A stretch of DNA of 25,299 bases from an uncultured Methanobrevibacter sp. (GCF_937881195.1 NZ_CALGFC010000058.1:1-25299), one strand, 5' to 3'; numbered from the stretch's first letter, positions 1 through 8,048 are shown. Program-made: numbers and translations. The notes: a model not told the origin generated them from the sequence alone.

Positions 1-255
1 AATTCAAACTAAAAATAAAAGTATACAAACCAATAAAATAAAAAAAAATTAAACAAATTTTTAAGAAGTAAAAAGACTAATTAAAGAATTTTTATTTATA
101 TATTAATTCTATATTCTTTTTTCTTCTTTTTATTATTTTTTCAACTATTTTTAGCTAATATTAAACTCATTTTCTTTTTATATAATTTCAAAGCTAATTT
201 TTATTAAATTTTTATTTAATAAATTTTAAATAGAACAATTTCTAGATTATTTATT
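1..255. other. AT-rich leader, no gene seen
   Basis: This stretch is almost entirely A and T and has stops in all frames at short intervals. A TATA-like TTTATATAA lies near 176-184 and could serve the membrane protein that starts at 256, but the spacing would give a long leader. No RNA gene or repeat is evident. Confidence 0.5.
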
Positions 256-678
256 GTGAATAGCTATTTAGACAAATTTAATTTTATATTTTTAAGTTTT
301 GTTTATTTTATTGCTGTTGGTCTTATTATTCATTTTGTTGATTGGAATTTACAAATTATTATCTTTGTAGTTTCTATTCTTATTTGGCTTTTAATAATAT
401 TATATAAGGATGTTTTCATTCCAAAGATTCCTAAATTAATTTTTTCATTATTTAGTATAGCTATAATACTGTGTATTTTCCTTTTTAATTTGAATATTTC
501 TGGTTCTTTTATTTTTATATTTCTTTTATACTACTTAATGGAAAGTTATTATAATCCTAATATTGATGATTTAGCTAGGTTTAAAAATTGGAAAAACATT
601 ATTTTAATAATTATTTTAGCTATAGTTGGAATTTTTTTATTCGGTTATCTGATTTTTTCAGTGCTTTTTTCTATATAA
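256..678 (+). CDS. Small multi-spanning membrane protein, function unknown
   Basis: The 140-residue product is strongly hydrophobic, with about five possible membrane segments near residues 8-28, 33-50, 58-77, 81-95 and 113-138. Short polar loops lie between them, the longest (about 96-112) carrying acidic and basic residues. It has no signal peptide cleavage pattern, no cysteines in a metal arrangement and no motif that I recognise. The start is a GTG without a visible ribosome binding site, so the true start is uncertain; no in-frame ATG precedes it. The gene stands alone, with gene-free DNA on both sides. It could be a small integral membrane protein of the kind common in Methanobrevibacter genomes, but no function can be assigned. 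The reading frame itself is credible because of its length and consistent hydrophobic pattern in DNA this AT-rich. Confidence 0.6.
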   Translation: MNSYLDKFNFIFLSFVYFIAVGLIIHFVDWNLQIIIFVVSILIWLLIILYKDVFIPKIPKLIFSLFSIAIILCIFLFNLNISGSFIFIFLLYYLMESYYNPNIDDLARFKNWKNIILIIILAIVGIFLFGYLIFSVLFSI

Positions 679-924
679 TAATGGTTTTATTTTTTTAAAT
701 AGTTACTTTTAATAGTTTTTAATAATTTTTCTTTTTATAGCTAATTCTCATATTTCTATCATTTAATTTTAAAAAAGAAAAAATTAATACCTAATTTAAA
801 TCTAAAACTTTGATCAATAGATTATATAAGAATAAGATAATTATTACAAAAATTAGTAATGTTTAATTTATATATCTTTTTATTATTTTTACAAATTTAT
901 TAAATTTATATATTATCACAATAA

Positions 925-950
925 AAATATTTAGGCATACCTAAATATTT
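925..950. promoter_or_regulatory. DtxR/IdeR-like palindromic operator overlapping a TATA box
   Basis: AAATATTTAGG at 925-935 is the exact reverse complement of CCTAAATATTT at 940-950, with a 4-nt centre (CATA). The core TTAGG-N4-CCTAA has the half-sites known for DtxR/IdeR-family metal-dependent repressors, though their classical operator is longer (19 bp). The right arm overlaps a TATA-like TTTATATA at about 947-954, so a bound repressor would block the promoter. It points toward 975 and beyond on the plus strand, where there is no protein gene but there is the 1018-1108 element. Regulator identity is inferred. Confidence 0.5.
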
Positions 951-1017
951 ATATACTAGTAAATACAACATAATCATGGTGATGTTAAAACAAATTTAAA
1001 ACACATACATAACCACT

Positions 1018-1115
1018 CCCTCAATTGATTTAAAAAAATATTGTCCATATTACTTTAGCAGTCTCAACCATGTTATTATGCATACTATAATAAATAATCA
1101 ATTGAGGGTCTTTTC
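1018..1115 (+). ncRNA. Candidate small RNA closed by a 13-bp stem, with U-rich tail
   Basis: CCCTCAATTGATT at 1018-1030 is the exact reverse complement of AATCAATTGAGGG at 1096-1108, enclosing 65 nt. The arms contain five G/C positions, which makes chance pairing unlikely in DNA this AT-rich. TCTTTTCTT follows the right arm directly, as expected for a termination tract. A TATA box at 947-954 would start transcription near 975-980, giving a leader of about 40 nt. No open frame of useful length exists here. The alternative is a 91-bp miniature inverted-repeat element; I see no clear target-site duplication to support that. Confidence 0.35.
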
Positions 1116-1326
1116 TTCTGAAAAATATAAAATTATGTAATTATATAAGTATATATGTAGTATAATTATAATCTACTTTTTTTACCTATAAAACAATAAT
1201 TATTAATTTTTTATAAAAAATAATAGCAATTTAAAAAAATATTTTAATTTTTGAGATTATAGTAGATTTTTTCTTGAGTTAATAGAAATAAAAAATTAAT
1301 ATCTATATATCTTTGCAGATTGAATT

Positions 1327-1896
1327 TTACTTTGATTTGAAAAGTTTATTCCAATCATTATTGTATTTAAATTCATAATAGTTAGAAAAAGAAACATTAG
1401 GCAAACTTATATTCTTGTCTATCATTTTTTGCCATATATTATTTGCTTTTTCTTCATCTATTAAATTATTTTCATATGCTTTTCCTAAAATAAGGGAACT
1501 AGTTAAAATAGGTATTTCATGTTTTTTAGCTAAATATTCAATATCTGATAAGTTATTACTGGCAATAATGCCATTATTCTCAATTGCACAGGCAATTACT
1601 GAAGATTCGCCTTTACCCATATATTTATTATCAGTCCAAAAACCTTTTTCAATTAGTTTATAATTTGAATATTCATTGGAAAATATGTTTATATCTTTAA
1701 CTTCTACAAAGTTATCATTTATCAAAGATTCTAAATTATCTTTTATTTTTGTTGGAGTGCTCTTATTGAAAATTTCATCATGAACTGGTGAGGGAATAAT
1801 AATCTTAGAAAACATTTTGCATAAAATGTGATGTTCATCAACTACTAAAAAAGAAACTAAACAATCTGAATCATAAAAAACAGGTTTATTCTTCAA
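1327..1896 (-). CDS. PIN-domain nuclease (toxin-like), DUF3368-type
   Basis: The product is a probable Mg2+-dependent ribonuclease of the PIN superfamily. Counting from the TTG at 1896 (189 residues), the acidic residues expected of a PIN active site are visible: D9 in FYDSD, E41 in VHDEIF, E97 in GKGESSVIACA and D118 in NNLSDIEYL. The segment after it (AKKHEIPILTSSLILGKAYENNLI) matches the C-terminal half of DUF3368-type PIN proteins. I choose TTG 1896 because GGGGA at 1906-1902 sits 5 nt upstream; the longer frame from 1944 lies wholly inside the preceding gene and lacks such a signal. With this start the gene overlaps the peptidase gene by 11 bp, so the two are translationally coupled. It is the last gene of the XRE-peptidase-PIN operon, which suggests the effector of a toxin-antitoxin or stress module; this role is inferred. 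Confidence 0.78.
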   Translation of the reverse strand: MKNKPVFYDSDCLVSFLVVDEHHILCKMFSKIIIPSPVHDEIFNKSTPTKIKDNLESLINDNFVEVKDINIFSNEYSNYKLIEKGFWTDNKYMGKGESSVIACAIENNGIIASNNLSDIEYLAKKHEIPILTSSLILGKAYENNLIDEEKANNIWQKMIDKNISLPNVSFSNYYEFKYNNDWNKLFKSK

Positions 1897-2632
1897 AAAA
1901 ATCCCCTTCTTTAAGATTATAAACAATATCTGATCTAAAAACATCCATTAAAAGCTCTTTTCTTTTACCAATAGATATTTTGTCTTTATCAAAAGCTTTT
2001 TCAGTTAGACGTATATAATTACCAAAGGAAAAATATTGTTTACTTTCTATAGAAGGATCATATAATTCAGTACTAAAACCTAATCTCATTGCTTCTTGTT
2101 TAACATTATTGTTGTAGGAAATATACTCTTCATAACTTAGTGATTTTTCAACCATTCTCAATCTATATAACATTGCAGTATGACTTATTTGAAAGAATTG
2201 CTCACAATAAATAATATTCTCTAAATTCCACTTTTCAATATTATTTTTTTTAATATAGTCATGAAGTGCACTATTTGGCATTAATAATGAAGATGCAAAA
2301 TTATCCGCTTCTTTTTCACTGGGGTTTTCATTCTCACCACTACTACAAATTAACCATTCTTCATTATTTTCATATATTAAATGGTATAATTCATGTGCTA
2401 AAGTGAAATTTTGCCTACCTTTAGAATGTTTGGAATTAATAAAAATAAGTTGATCATCATTAATCTTAGAACAACAGCCACTGATTTTTTCATTTAATGG
2501 AAATAAAATTAGTGTTAATTTAGGCATTTTTTCATTAACAATAGAAAAAATGTCAATTGGAGAATAATTATCAATTCCCCATTCTCTTCTTAAATCTTCA
2601 GCTAATTGACTAATTTCATAATATTCTTTCAT
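1886..2632 (-). CDS. ImmA/IrrE-family zinc metallopeptidase (COG2856)
   Basis: This 248-residue protein belongs to the ImmA/IrrE peptidase family, whose members typically cleave or inactivate a partner XRE-type repressor. The gluzincin signature is clear: HELYH at residues 80-84 (H80, E81, H84) and the third zinc ligand E108 in EKEADNFASSLLMPN, the usual spacing. The C-terminal half is helical and lacks a recognisable second domain. Start ATG 2632 lies 2 nt after the stop codon of the XRE gene and has GAGGAATAAAT directly upstream, within that gene's end. By analogy with ImmA-ImmR and IrrE-DdrO, its likely substrate is the XRE protein encoded just upstream, which would derepress the operon under stress. 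Pairing with a PIN gene suggests that peptidase activity may also free or control the nuclease; that part is inference. Confidence 0.85.
   Translation of the reverse strand: MKEYYEISQLAEDLRREWGIDNYSPIDIFSIVNEKMPKLTLILFPLNEKISGCCSKINDDQLIFINSKHSKGRQNFTLAHELYHLIYENNEEWLICSSGENENPSEKEADNFASSLLMPNSALHDYIKKNNIEKWNLENIIYCEQFFQISHTAMLYRLRMVEKSLSYEEYISYNNNVKQEAMRLGFSTELYDPSIESKQYFSFGNYIRLTEKAFDKDKISIGKRKELLMDVFRSDIVYNLKEGDFFEE
1897..1906 (-). promoter_or_regulatory. Ribosome binding site that sets the TTG start of the PIN gene
   Basis: On the minus strand GGGGA (1906-1902) precedes TTG (1896-1894) by 5 nt, inside the end of the peptidase gene. No comparable site precedes the upstream ATG at 1944. 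This supports a start overlapping the upstream stop codon (1888-1886). Confidence 0.6.
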
Positions 2633-2634
2633 AT

Positions 2635-2964
2635 TTATTCCTCATTGTCTAAACTTCTTAAAAATTTTAAATTTCCAATTAATTGATTCATTTTAGCAAT
2701 AAGATTCAGGTCAACGAAATTTTCATTATTTCTAAAAGCAACTTTAGGAATGGAGTATTCATCAGATTTCAATAAGATATATTCATGTGAACAATTGTAT
2801 AATGAACAAAGTTTATCCAACAACTTTAAATTAAGTTTTCTATCACCACTTTCAATTTTAGAAAGGTGACCCTGGTTTATTTCAAGATAACTAGCAATTT
2901 GTTCTTGAGTATATTTACTATCCTCTCTCAATTTCTTTATCCTGGCTCCAATTTTTTTCTCCAT
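2635..2964 (-). CDS. XRE-family HTH DNA-binding protein (putative antitoxin/repressor)
   Basis: A Cro/C1-type helix-turn-helix occupies about residues 5-60: IGARIKKLREDSKYTQEQIA, then LEINQGHLSKIESGDRKL as the turn and recognition helix. The remaining 45 residues form a short tail that could be an oligomerisation or peptidase-contact region. The start is the ATG at 2964 (109 residues), because GGTGAT at 2974-2969 lies 4 nt upstream; the frame can be extended to a GTG at 2973, but that codon is inside the ribosome binding site. It is the first gene of the operon with the ImmA/IrrE peptidase (2-nt gap) and the PIN gene. It is expected to bind its own promoter and to be the target of the peptidase. 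Family assignment is secure; role is inferred. Confidence 0.85.
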   Translation of the reverse strand: MEKKIGARIKKLREDSKYTQEQIASYLEINQGHLSKIESGDRKLNLKLLDKLCSLYNCSHEYILLKSDEYSIPKVAFRNNENFVDLNLIAKMNQLIGNLKFLRSLDNEE

Positions 2965-3037
2965 ATTTATCACCTTAACTATGTTATTAATTAATATGGC
3001 ATAAATAATATATAAATTTTGTCATGAGAATATGTCA
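2965..3037 (-). promoter_or_regulatory. Promoter region of the XRE-peptidase-PIN operon
   Basis: Read on the minus strand, a TATA box TTTATATAT lies at 3016-3008, about 48 nt before the ATG at 2964, which would give a leader of roughly 20 nt. The ribosome binding site AAGGTGAT is at 2976-2969. Just upstream of the TATA box, TGACA occurs twice with a 13-bp period (3037-3033 and 3024-3020), a possible binding site for the XRE protein. Confidence 0.45.
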
Positions 3038-3538
3038 AAAATAAAAATTACGTTATTTTGTTAAATTTATTAAAGATTTATAATGGATATTATCTTTATA
3101 TTTTTATATTTAGCTATTTTTACAGTATATTATTTATTTTCAAATAATTTTAAAATATATTTTCACTTTAATATTAGGGAATAAGAATTATTTAGTTTGT
3201 TTTTCATTAGTTGTCTATTTTTTTAATAATTCTATTTTAGAATTATATAAATTGATATAAAATAACTTTTTAACTATTAATTAGTAATTATTCCTCTTTT
3301 TCATAAAAATATACTATTTTAATTATTTATTACCTAATCATTTTATTATCTTAATTTATTTTTGTTTTTATTATAAAATTATATTAATTATTAAATCAAA
3401 TATAAAAATAATATTTAATTATTAAAAAATAGTTTAATTGTTTAAAAATAGTCTAATTATTAAAATAAATATACAAAATTATAGTAAATAAAAAATTAAT
3501 AAAATTTAGCTATAATTAACTAATACTAATTGATTGCT
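3038..3538. repeat. Gene-free stretch with a 19-bp tandem repeat before the helicase gene
   Basis: No credible coding frame is present. AATTATTAAAAAATAGTTT (3417-3435) and AATTGTTTAAAAATAGTCT (3436-3454) are two imperfect 19-bp units, with a third partial copy to about 3467. A TATA-like CTATAATTA at 3510-3518 lies about 27 nt before ATG 3539, which fits a leaderless transcript of the helicase gene. Confidence 0.45.
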
Positions 3539-6229
3539 ATGATTACCTACTCTCAATTTCAAGATATTGTTGTAAATAAACTCAAAAGAGATATTTCAAC
3601 AAATGAAGATCAAAATAAAGCTATAAAATCTGAAATTGATCAATCTCTTTTTATTGTTGCAGGCCCAGGTTCAGGTAAAACAACTGTTATTGTATTAAAA
3701 ATATTAAAATTTATTTTTGTCGATGATATAAAACCTAATGAGATAATAGCTACAACCTTTACAAGAAAAGCAGCTAATGAATTAAATTCAAGAATATTAA
3801 GTTGGGGAGATGAAATAAAAAATCATCTATATACAACCATCAATGATAAAAAAAAATTAGAAGATATAGAAAAAATCGACTTTAATCAAATAATAACTGG
3901 TACAATTGATAGTATAGCTGAAGAAATACTTAGAATACATAGGGATCCTGGAACAAACTTACCAGTAGTTATTGAAGATTTTGTAGCTAACTCTGCAATG
4001 ATAAGTTCTGGATTATTTAAAAATGATAGGTATCTAAATAAAGATTTAAAAGAATATTTAGGTAAAATAGATGGGGTTGAAGAAATAAAAAACCCTTCTC
4101 GTATGAGTGATATTTTATTAGATATTAAAAATAGATTATATTATGATCAAGTTGATTTTAAAGAGCTTTTAAACAATGAAACATCTCCTGGAGCCAAAGA
4201 AGCATTAAATGCAATTTTAGATTATTTATCTGAATTAAAAGAAAGAAATATCCTTGATTTTCCAATGTTAGAATCAAGATTTTTAAAATGGATAGATTCT
4301 GGAAAATTAGATATTTTTTTAAATGATATTAATGTACTTCTTGTAGATGAATATCAAGACACTAACCTATTACAAGAAAAAATATACTTTAAATTAGCTA
4401 AATCAGCTATTGATAATGGAGGAAACATAACTGTTGTAGGTGATGATGATCAATCCCTTTATAGATTTAGAGGAGCAACAGTAGATTTATTTACAAGTTT
4501 TATTACAAGAGCTAAGGAAAAATTAGGAATCAATGTTGATGAAATAAATTTATCAGCTAATTATAGATCAACTGAAGATATTGTTAATTTATGTAATCAT
4601 TTTGTTGAATTAGATAATAATTTCCAATCAGCAAGAGTAAAAGAAAAACCAAAAATAGAATTTTCAAGAATTGATAAAAATGATAATGTAATTGATGATA
4701 ATAAAATTAATAATAACATATCAAATAATCCTAAAGTTAAAATCAATGCAATTGATGATAATAAAATTAATAATGAAATATCATATAATAATATAGGCTA
4801 TAATGATTTAATTGATAATAAAATGCCTTATGATGATATATTAGATAATAATATTATTAGTAATAATATAGAAAATAATAATTCTATTAATACTGAAACA
4901 GACGATGATAATTCTAATTCTAATAATCAAAGATCTATTCCTGTTTTAGGCATTTTCAGACAAAATCAGGAGATGTTAGCTAGAGAGTTATCTATACTAA
5001 TAAGAGATTTAGTTGAAGGTAAAGATGTTAAAAGAAAAGTAAAAAAGATACTATCTTCAAATAATAAAAATACAATATCTCCAAATAATTATAATAATCA
5101 AAAAGCTGTTGAAGATTCAAATTATATATCTGAAGGAGATTATATAAATTTAAAATTATCTCAAATGGGAGGTTCTCCCTCTGATATTGCTATTTTAACA
5201 TACTCGCCAAAAGAATTTTCTTATGGAAATCAACTTTTCCCATATTATATCAGAAAAAACTTATTAAGTTTTAAAAATCCTATTGAAGTTTTTAATCCAA
5301 GAGGTCAAGATCTTCAAGCAATTGAATCAGTAGCTGTATTTTGTGGTTTAATGCTTGAATGTATTGATCCTGGAGCAAAATTTCAAAATTCTATTAAAAG
5401 AATACCTCCATTAGCTAAGAGAAACATGAACAAATGGAGAAAAATAGCTAATGAATTTATAAAAACTAATCCAGAACCTGTTCAACCTATATCTCTTGAA
5501 TATTTTGTTGAATGTTGGAGAAATAGAACTCCATACTCACATGAGCCAAATGTATGGCCTGAAAATGCTAGTTTAATAGAATTAGCTTATAAACTTATCA
5601 CATGGATTGATAGCTTACAAGATGATATTGAAGGGTTGGTTTATTTAGAAGCTATTACTAAAACAATTACTCAAACTGGATTTTTCAATGAATATTCTGC
5701 TCAAATATTCTTTGATGATGACCATAAAGAAGAAGAAAAATCAGTTATAGAAGCTATTTGGAATATATTTATACCTATTGCAACTGGAGGAGTTTCAGTT
5801 GATGAAAAATTATTGGAGACTTTACCTTCTAATAGAATTAACATAATGTCTATACATCAATCAAAAGGATTGGAATTTCCATTAGTTATTGTAGATGTAG
5901 GATCTAGATTTAAGAAAAACCAAGTAAAAACTTCATTTTTAAGATTTCCAAAAAAAGGAGGAAAATCTTCAAATTTAGAAGATAAAATTAGGCCTTTTAG
6001 TCCATTAGGTGTTGGTGACAGAGATCCTAAAGATAGGGCTTTTGATGATTTAACAAGACTTTATTTTGTAGCTTTTTCAAGAGCTCAAGATGTTTTATTA
6101 TTAGTTGGATTAAATCCTGCAATAGATGGATATGTGGCTAATGAAAAAGAAATGAAAATTCCAAATGTTGCATTAGGATGGAATAGAGATGAAGAATTTA
6201 TAGGCTTTGATCAAATATACTTAATTTAA
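3539..6229 (+). CDS. UvrD/Rep-like superfamily 1 DNA helicase with Asn-rich insert
   Basis: This 896-residue protein is an SF1A ATP-dependent 3'-5' DNA helicase. Visible motifs in order: Walker A GPGSGKTT (about residue 42), TTFTRKAANEL (Ia), VDEYQDTN (Walker B, about 268), VVGDDDQSLYRFRGA (III, about 298), NYRSTEDI (IV, about 341), IHQSKGLEFPLVIVD (V, about 772) and RLYFVAFSRAQD (VI, about 840). An insert rich in Asn, Asp and Ile occupies about residues 375-465, with a second short Asn-rich stretch near 505-530; both lie between helicase motifs IV and V, where these enzymes carry variable 2B-type inserts. I start at ATG 3539 rather than TTG 3530; no ribosome binding site precedes either, and a leaderless start fits the TATA box near 3514. 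The next gene encodes a PD-(D/E)XK nuclease on the same strand, so the pair resembles AddAB/AdnAB-type helicase-nucleases with the nuclease on a separate chain. Confidence 0.9.
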   Translation: MITYSQFQDIVVNKLKRDISTNEDQNKAIKSEIDQSLFIVAGPGSGKTTVIVLKILKFIFVDDIKPNEIIATTFTRKAANELNSRILSWGDEIKNHLYTTINDKKKLEDIEKIDFNQIITGTIDSIAEEILRIHRDPGTNLPVVIEDFVANSAMISSGLFKNDRYLNKDLKEYLGKIDGVEEIKNPSRMSDILLDIKNRLYYDQVDFKELLNNETSPGAKEALNAILDYLSELKERNILDFPMLESRFLKWIDSGKLDIFLNDINVLLVDEYQDTNLLQEKIYFKLAKSAIDNGGNITVVGDDDQSLYRFRGATVDLFTSFITRAKEKLGINVDEINLSANYRSTEDIVNLCNHFVELDNNFQSARVKEKPKIEFSRIDKNDNVIDDNKINNNISNNPKVKINAIDDNKINNEISYNNIGYNDLIDNKMPYDDILDNNIISNNIENNNSINTETDDDNSNSNNQRSIPVLGIFRQNQEMLARELSILIRDLVEGKDVKRKVKKILSSNNKNTISPNNYNNQKAVEDSNYISEGDYINLKLSQMGGSPSDIAILTYSPKEFSYGNQLFPYYIRKNLLSFKNPIEVFNPRGQDLQAIESVAVFCGLMLECIDPGAKFQNSIKRIPPLAKRNMNKWRKIANEFIKTNPEPVQPISLEYFVECWRNRTPYSHEPNVWPENASLIELAYKLITWIDSLQDDIEGLVYLEAITKTITQTGFFNEYSAQIFFDDDHKEEEKSVIEAIWNIFIPIATGGVSVDEKLLETLPSNRINIMSIHQSKGLEFPLVIVDVGSRFKKNQVKTSFLRFPKKGGKSSNLEDKIRPFSPLGVGDRDPKDRAFDDLTRLYFVAFSRAQDVLLLVGLNPAIDGYVANEKEMKIPNVALGWNRDEEFIGFDQIYLI

Positions 6230-6464
6230 TTAAAGCAATTTCTTATTTGTATGTAGAATTTTAACTTAATTAATCGTATAAATAATAAGTGAATTATTTA
6301 ATTTTATATAGAATATTAACTTATTTAATTTTTATATAGAATAAGTAAATTATTTAATTGTATAAATAATTTTAAATCAATTAATGGTATAATTAATATT
6401 AATTATTTTAATTATATAATTAATAGACTATTGAATTTAATAATAAAAAATTTAAAGTGAGAAA
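6230..6464 (+). repeat. Imperfect tandem repeat and promoter between helicase and nuclease genes
   Basis: About three imperfect units of 25-28 bp run from 6291 to 6369, each containing a TTATTTAATT core followed by TATAGAATA or TATAAATAA. An ATTATATAATT at about 6411-6421 could be a TATA box, giving a start near 6440 and a short leader with GTGAG at 6457-6461 before ATG 6465. The nuclease gene may thus have its own promoter. Confidence 0.4.
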
Positions 6465-7646
6465 ATGGAATTATCACCAAGATCAAAACCATATATTATT
6501 CCAGAGTATAGTCTAACTGGAGATTTAATATCCTTTTTAACCTGTAATTTACAATATAGGTATCAAAATAGGGGCACTCTTCCCCCATCTATGCCTATAC
6601 AGCTATGGTTTGGAGAATTTATCCATGGAGTAATGGAGGAATCATTTCTTGAGTGGGATATTAAAAAAACAAAATTCCCATGGGATTGGAAGAAACAAAT
6701 AAGGCCTATTGAAGAAATGATTGATAAAAGATTAAGAGCTAGAGGTTTATATCCTCCTTTAGATTTTTTCTGTAAGTATGAAAAAGGAGAAGTTGGTACT
6801 TCAGGGTCTTGTCCAGATGAAAATCATCCACATAAACTTCTTTATAGTGCAAGAGCTGAAAAAGCTATTAATATATGGGGTCCTGATTTATTTCCATTAA
6901 TCAATTCTGCTGAAGTTTTAATAAAAGGCAAAAGACCAATGCCTAATTACAATAATGAAAATAGTAGGTCAAATTATTATGGTATTAATGGAGTAATAGA
7001 TGTAATTAGCTCTTTAAAAATTAAGGAAAATACAGATAATAAAATTATTAAATACTTAAATAACAATGAGGATTTTTTAAAAAAATTAGATTCTTTTAAA
7101 CATGATGAATATGAAATTATAATTGATTATAAGGGAATGAAAAGACCAGCTTTAAAATCAGACAATTGGCTTTATCATCAATGGCAAATTTTAACTTATG
7201 CATGGTTAAGGTCAAAACAAGAAGAATCTAAACCAATATTAGTCGGGATTATATTTTATTTAAATGAATTGGTTCCTTCTACTGAGGATTTAATAGCTAT
7301 AAAACAAGATATTGATAATAATTGTAGTGATGTTGAAATTTCAAAAGAAGAAAAATCTAAAATATTGAATTGGGATGAAAATAAAGACAACTACATCAAT
7401 TTATCCGATAAATTAAAACAGGATAGATCTATTAGGATTATTGATATTGAAGAAAGTTCTATATCAAATGCTTTGAATCAATTTGATGGTGTTGTGGGAA
7501 ATATTGAAGACTCAATTATAAAGGAAATGAATGGAATACCAATTAAAAATGCTTGGAATGCGAAAGGAGATAAAAGAACCTGTGATGCATGTGATTTTAA
7601 AAGTTTTTGTGGTAAACACCTTGCAGATTCAATGAAAATACCTTAA
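6465..7646 (+). CDS. PD-(D/E)XK nuclease with probable Fe-S cluster (RecB/AddB/Cas4-like)
   Basis: The 393-residue product is a restriction-endonuclease-fold nuclease of the RecB/Cas4 superfamily. The active-site pattern is visible: G-x-x-D with D179 (GINGVIDVIS), then D221 and K223 (IIIDYKG), then Q241 and Y245 (QWQILTYAW), the usual Q-x3-Y of this group. Four cysteines are placed as in AddB and Cas4 Fe-S nucleases: C27 near the N-terminus (LTCNLQYRY) and C373, C376, C382 in the last 21 residues (CDACDFKSFC). These typically hold a 4Fe-4S cluster that clasps the two ends of the domain together. C103 and C116 are additional. The gene follows the SF1 helicase by 235 bp on the same strand. A joint role in degrading or resecting DNA ends is the likeliest reading; a defence role is also possible. 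Start ATG 6465 has GTGAG 4-8 nt upstream. Confidence 0.85.
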   Translation: MELSPRSKPYIIPEYSLTGDLISFLTCNLQYRYQNRGTLPPSMPIQLWFGEFIHGVMEESFLEWDIKKTKFPWDWKKQIRPIEEMIDKRLRARGLYPPLDFFCKYEKGEVGTSGSCPDENHPHKLLYSARAEKAINIWGPDLFPLINSAEVLIKGKRPMPNYNNENSRSNYYGINGVIDVISSLKIKENTDNKIIKYLNNNEDFLKKLDSFKHDEYEIIIDYKGMKRPALKSDNWLYHQWQILTYAWLRSKQEESKPILVGIIFYLNELVPSTEDLIAIKQDIDNNCSDVEISKEEKSKILNWDENKDNYINLSDKLKQDRSIRIIDIEESSISNALNQFDGVVGNIEDSIIKEMNGIPIKNAWNAKGDKRTCDACDFKSFCGKHLADSMKIP

Positions 7647-7899
7647 ATTCTTTAATAATATGTTTTAATAGTTTTTCTATGATTTTATTTCAATATTTAT
7701 AATTTTATTATATAATATATTAAATTAATATCATATACTTAAATAGTAAGAGTTAATAATGATAATATTAATAAATAATGATAGTACAAAAAATTATTTT
7801 TAGATTTAAAGATATAGAAATCTATTTAAGGTATTTCAGAAAAATATCAAATAATAAGGTTATAATTAAAAATTATAATTAAAAAATATGTAGTTTTAT
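7647..7899. other. AT-rich spacer after the nuclease gene
   Basis: No coding frame, RNA gene or strong hairpin is evident. T-rich runs just after 7646 could end transcription of the nuclease gene. Confidence 0.4.
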
Positions 7900-8025
7900 G
7901 ATTATTTGGATATAATTTTAGAATCATTTGGCTATTTTTTAGAATTATTTAGCTATAATTTTAAGACTATTAAATATAATTTTAAGATTATTAAATATAA
8001 TTTTAGGATTATTCAAATTTATTTA
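7900..8025 (+). repeat. Tandem array, six imperfect units of about 21 bp
   Basis: Units begin at 7900, 7921, 7942, 7964, 7985 and 8006 and have lengths 21, 21, 22, 21, 21 and 20. Each has the form RGATTATT...ATATAATTTTA; units 4 and 5 differ at only one base. The 21-bp period equals two helical turns. It lies 180 bp upstream of the exonuclease III gene and shares its period, but not its sequence, with the array at 10106-10252. Confidence 0.7.
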
Positions 8026-8034
8026 ATGATATCG

Positions 8035-8048
8035 CTGATTTAAATCAG
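8035..8048. promoter_or_regulatory. 14-bp perfect palindrome followed by T-run
   Basis: CTGATTTAAATCAG reads the same on both strands and is followed by TTTTTATTTATT. It could be an operator or, as a 5-bp stem with a TTAA loop, a weak terminator ending read-through from the nuclease gene. It lies about 155 bp before the exonuclease gene. Confidence 0.35.

Noticed and set aside
979..1120. C/D-box guide RNA
   Set aside because: GTGATGT near 980 and CTGA near 1117 resemble C and D boxes, but they are too far apart and internal boxes are missing.
1897..1944. Longer PIN protein starting at ATG 1944
   Set aside because: The added residues lie inside the peptidase gene, look unlike a PIN N-terminus and have no ribosome binding site, whereas TTG 1896 does.
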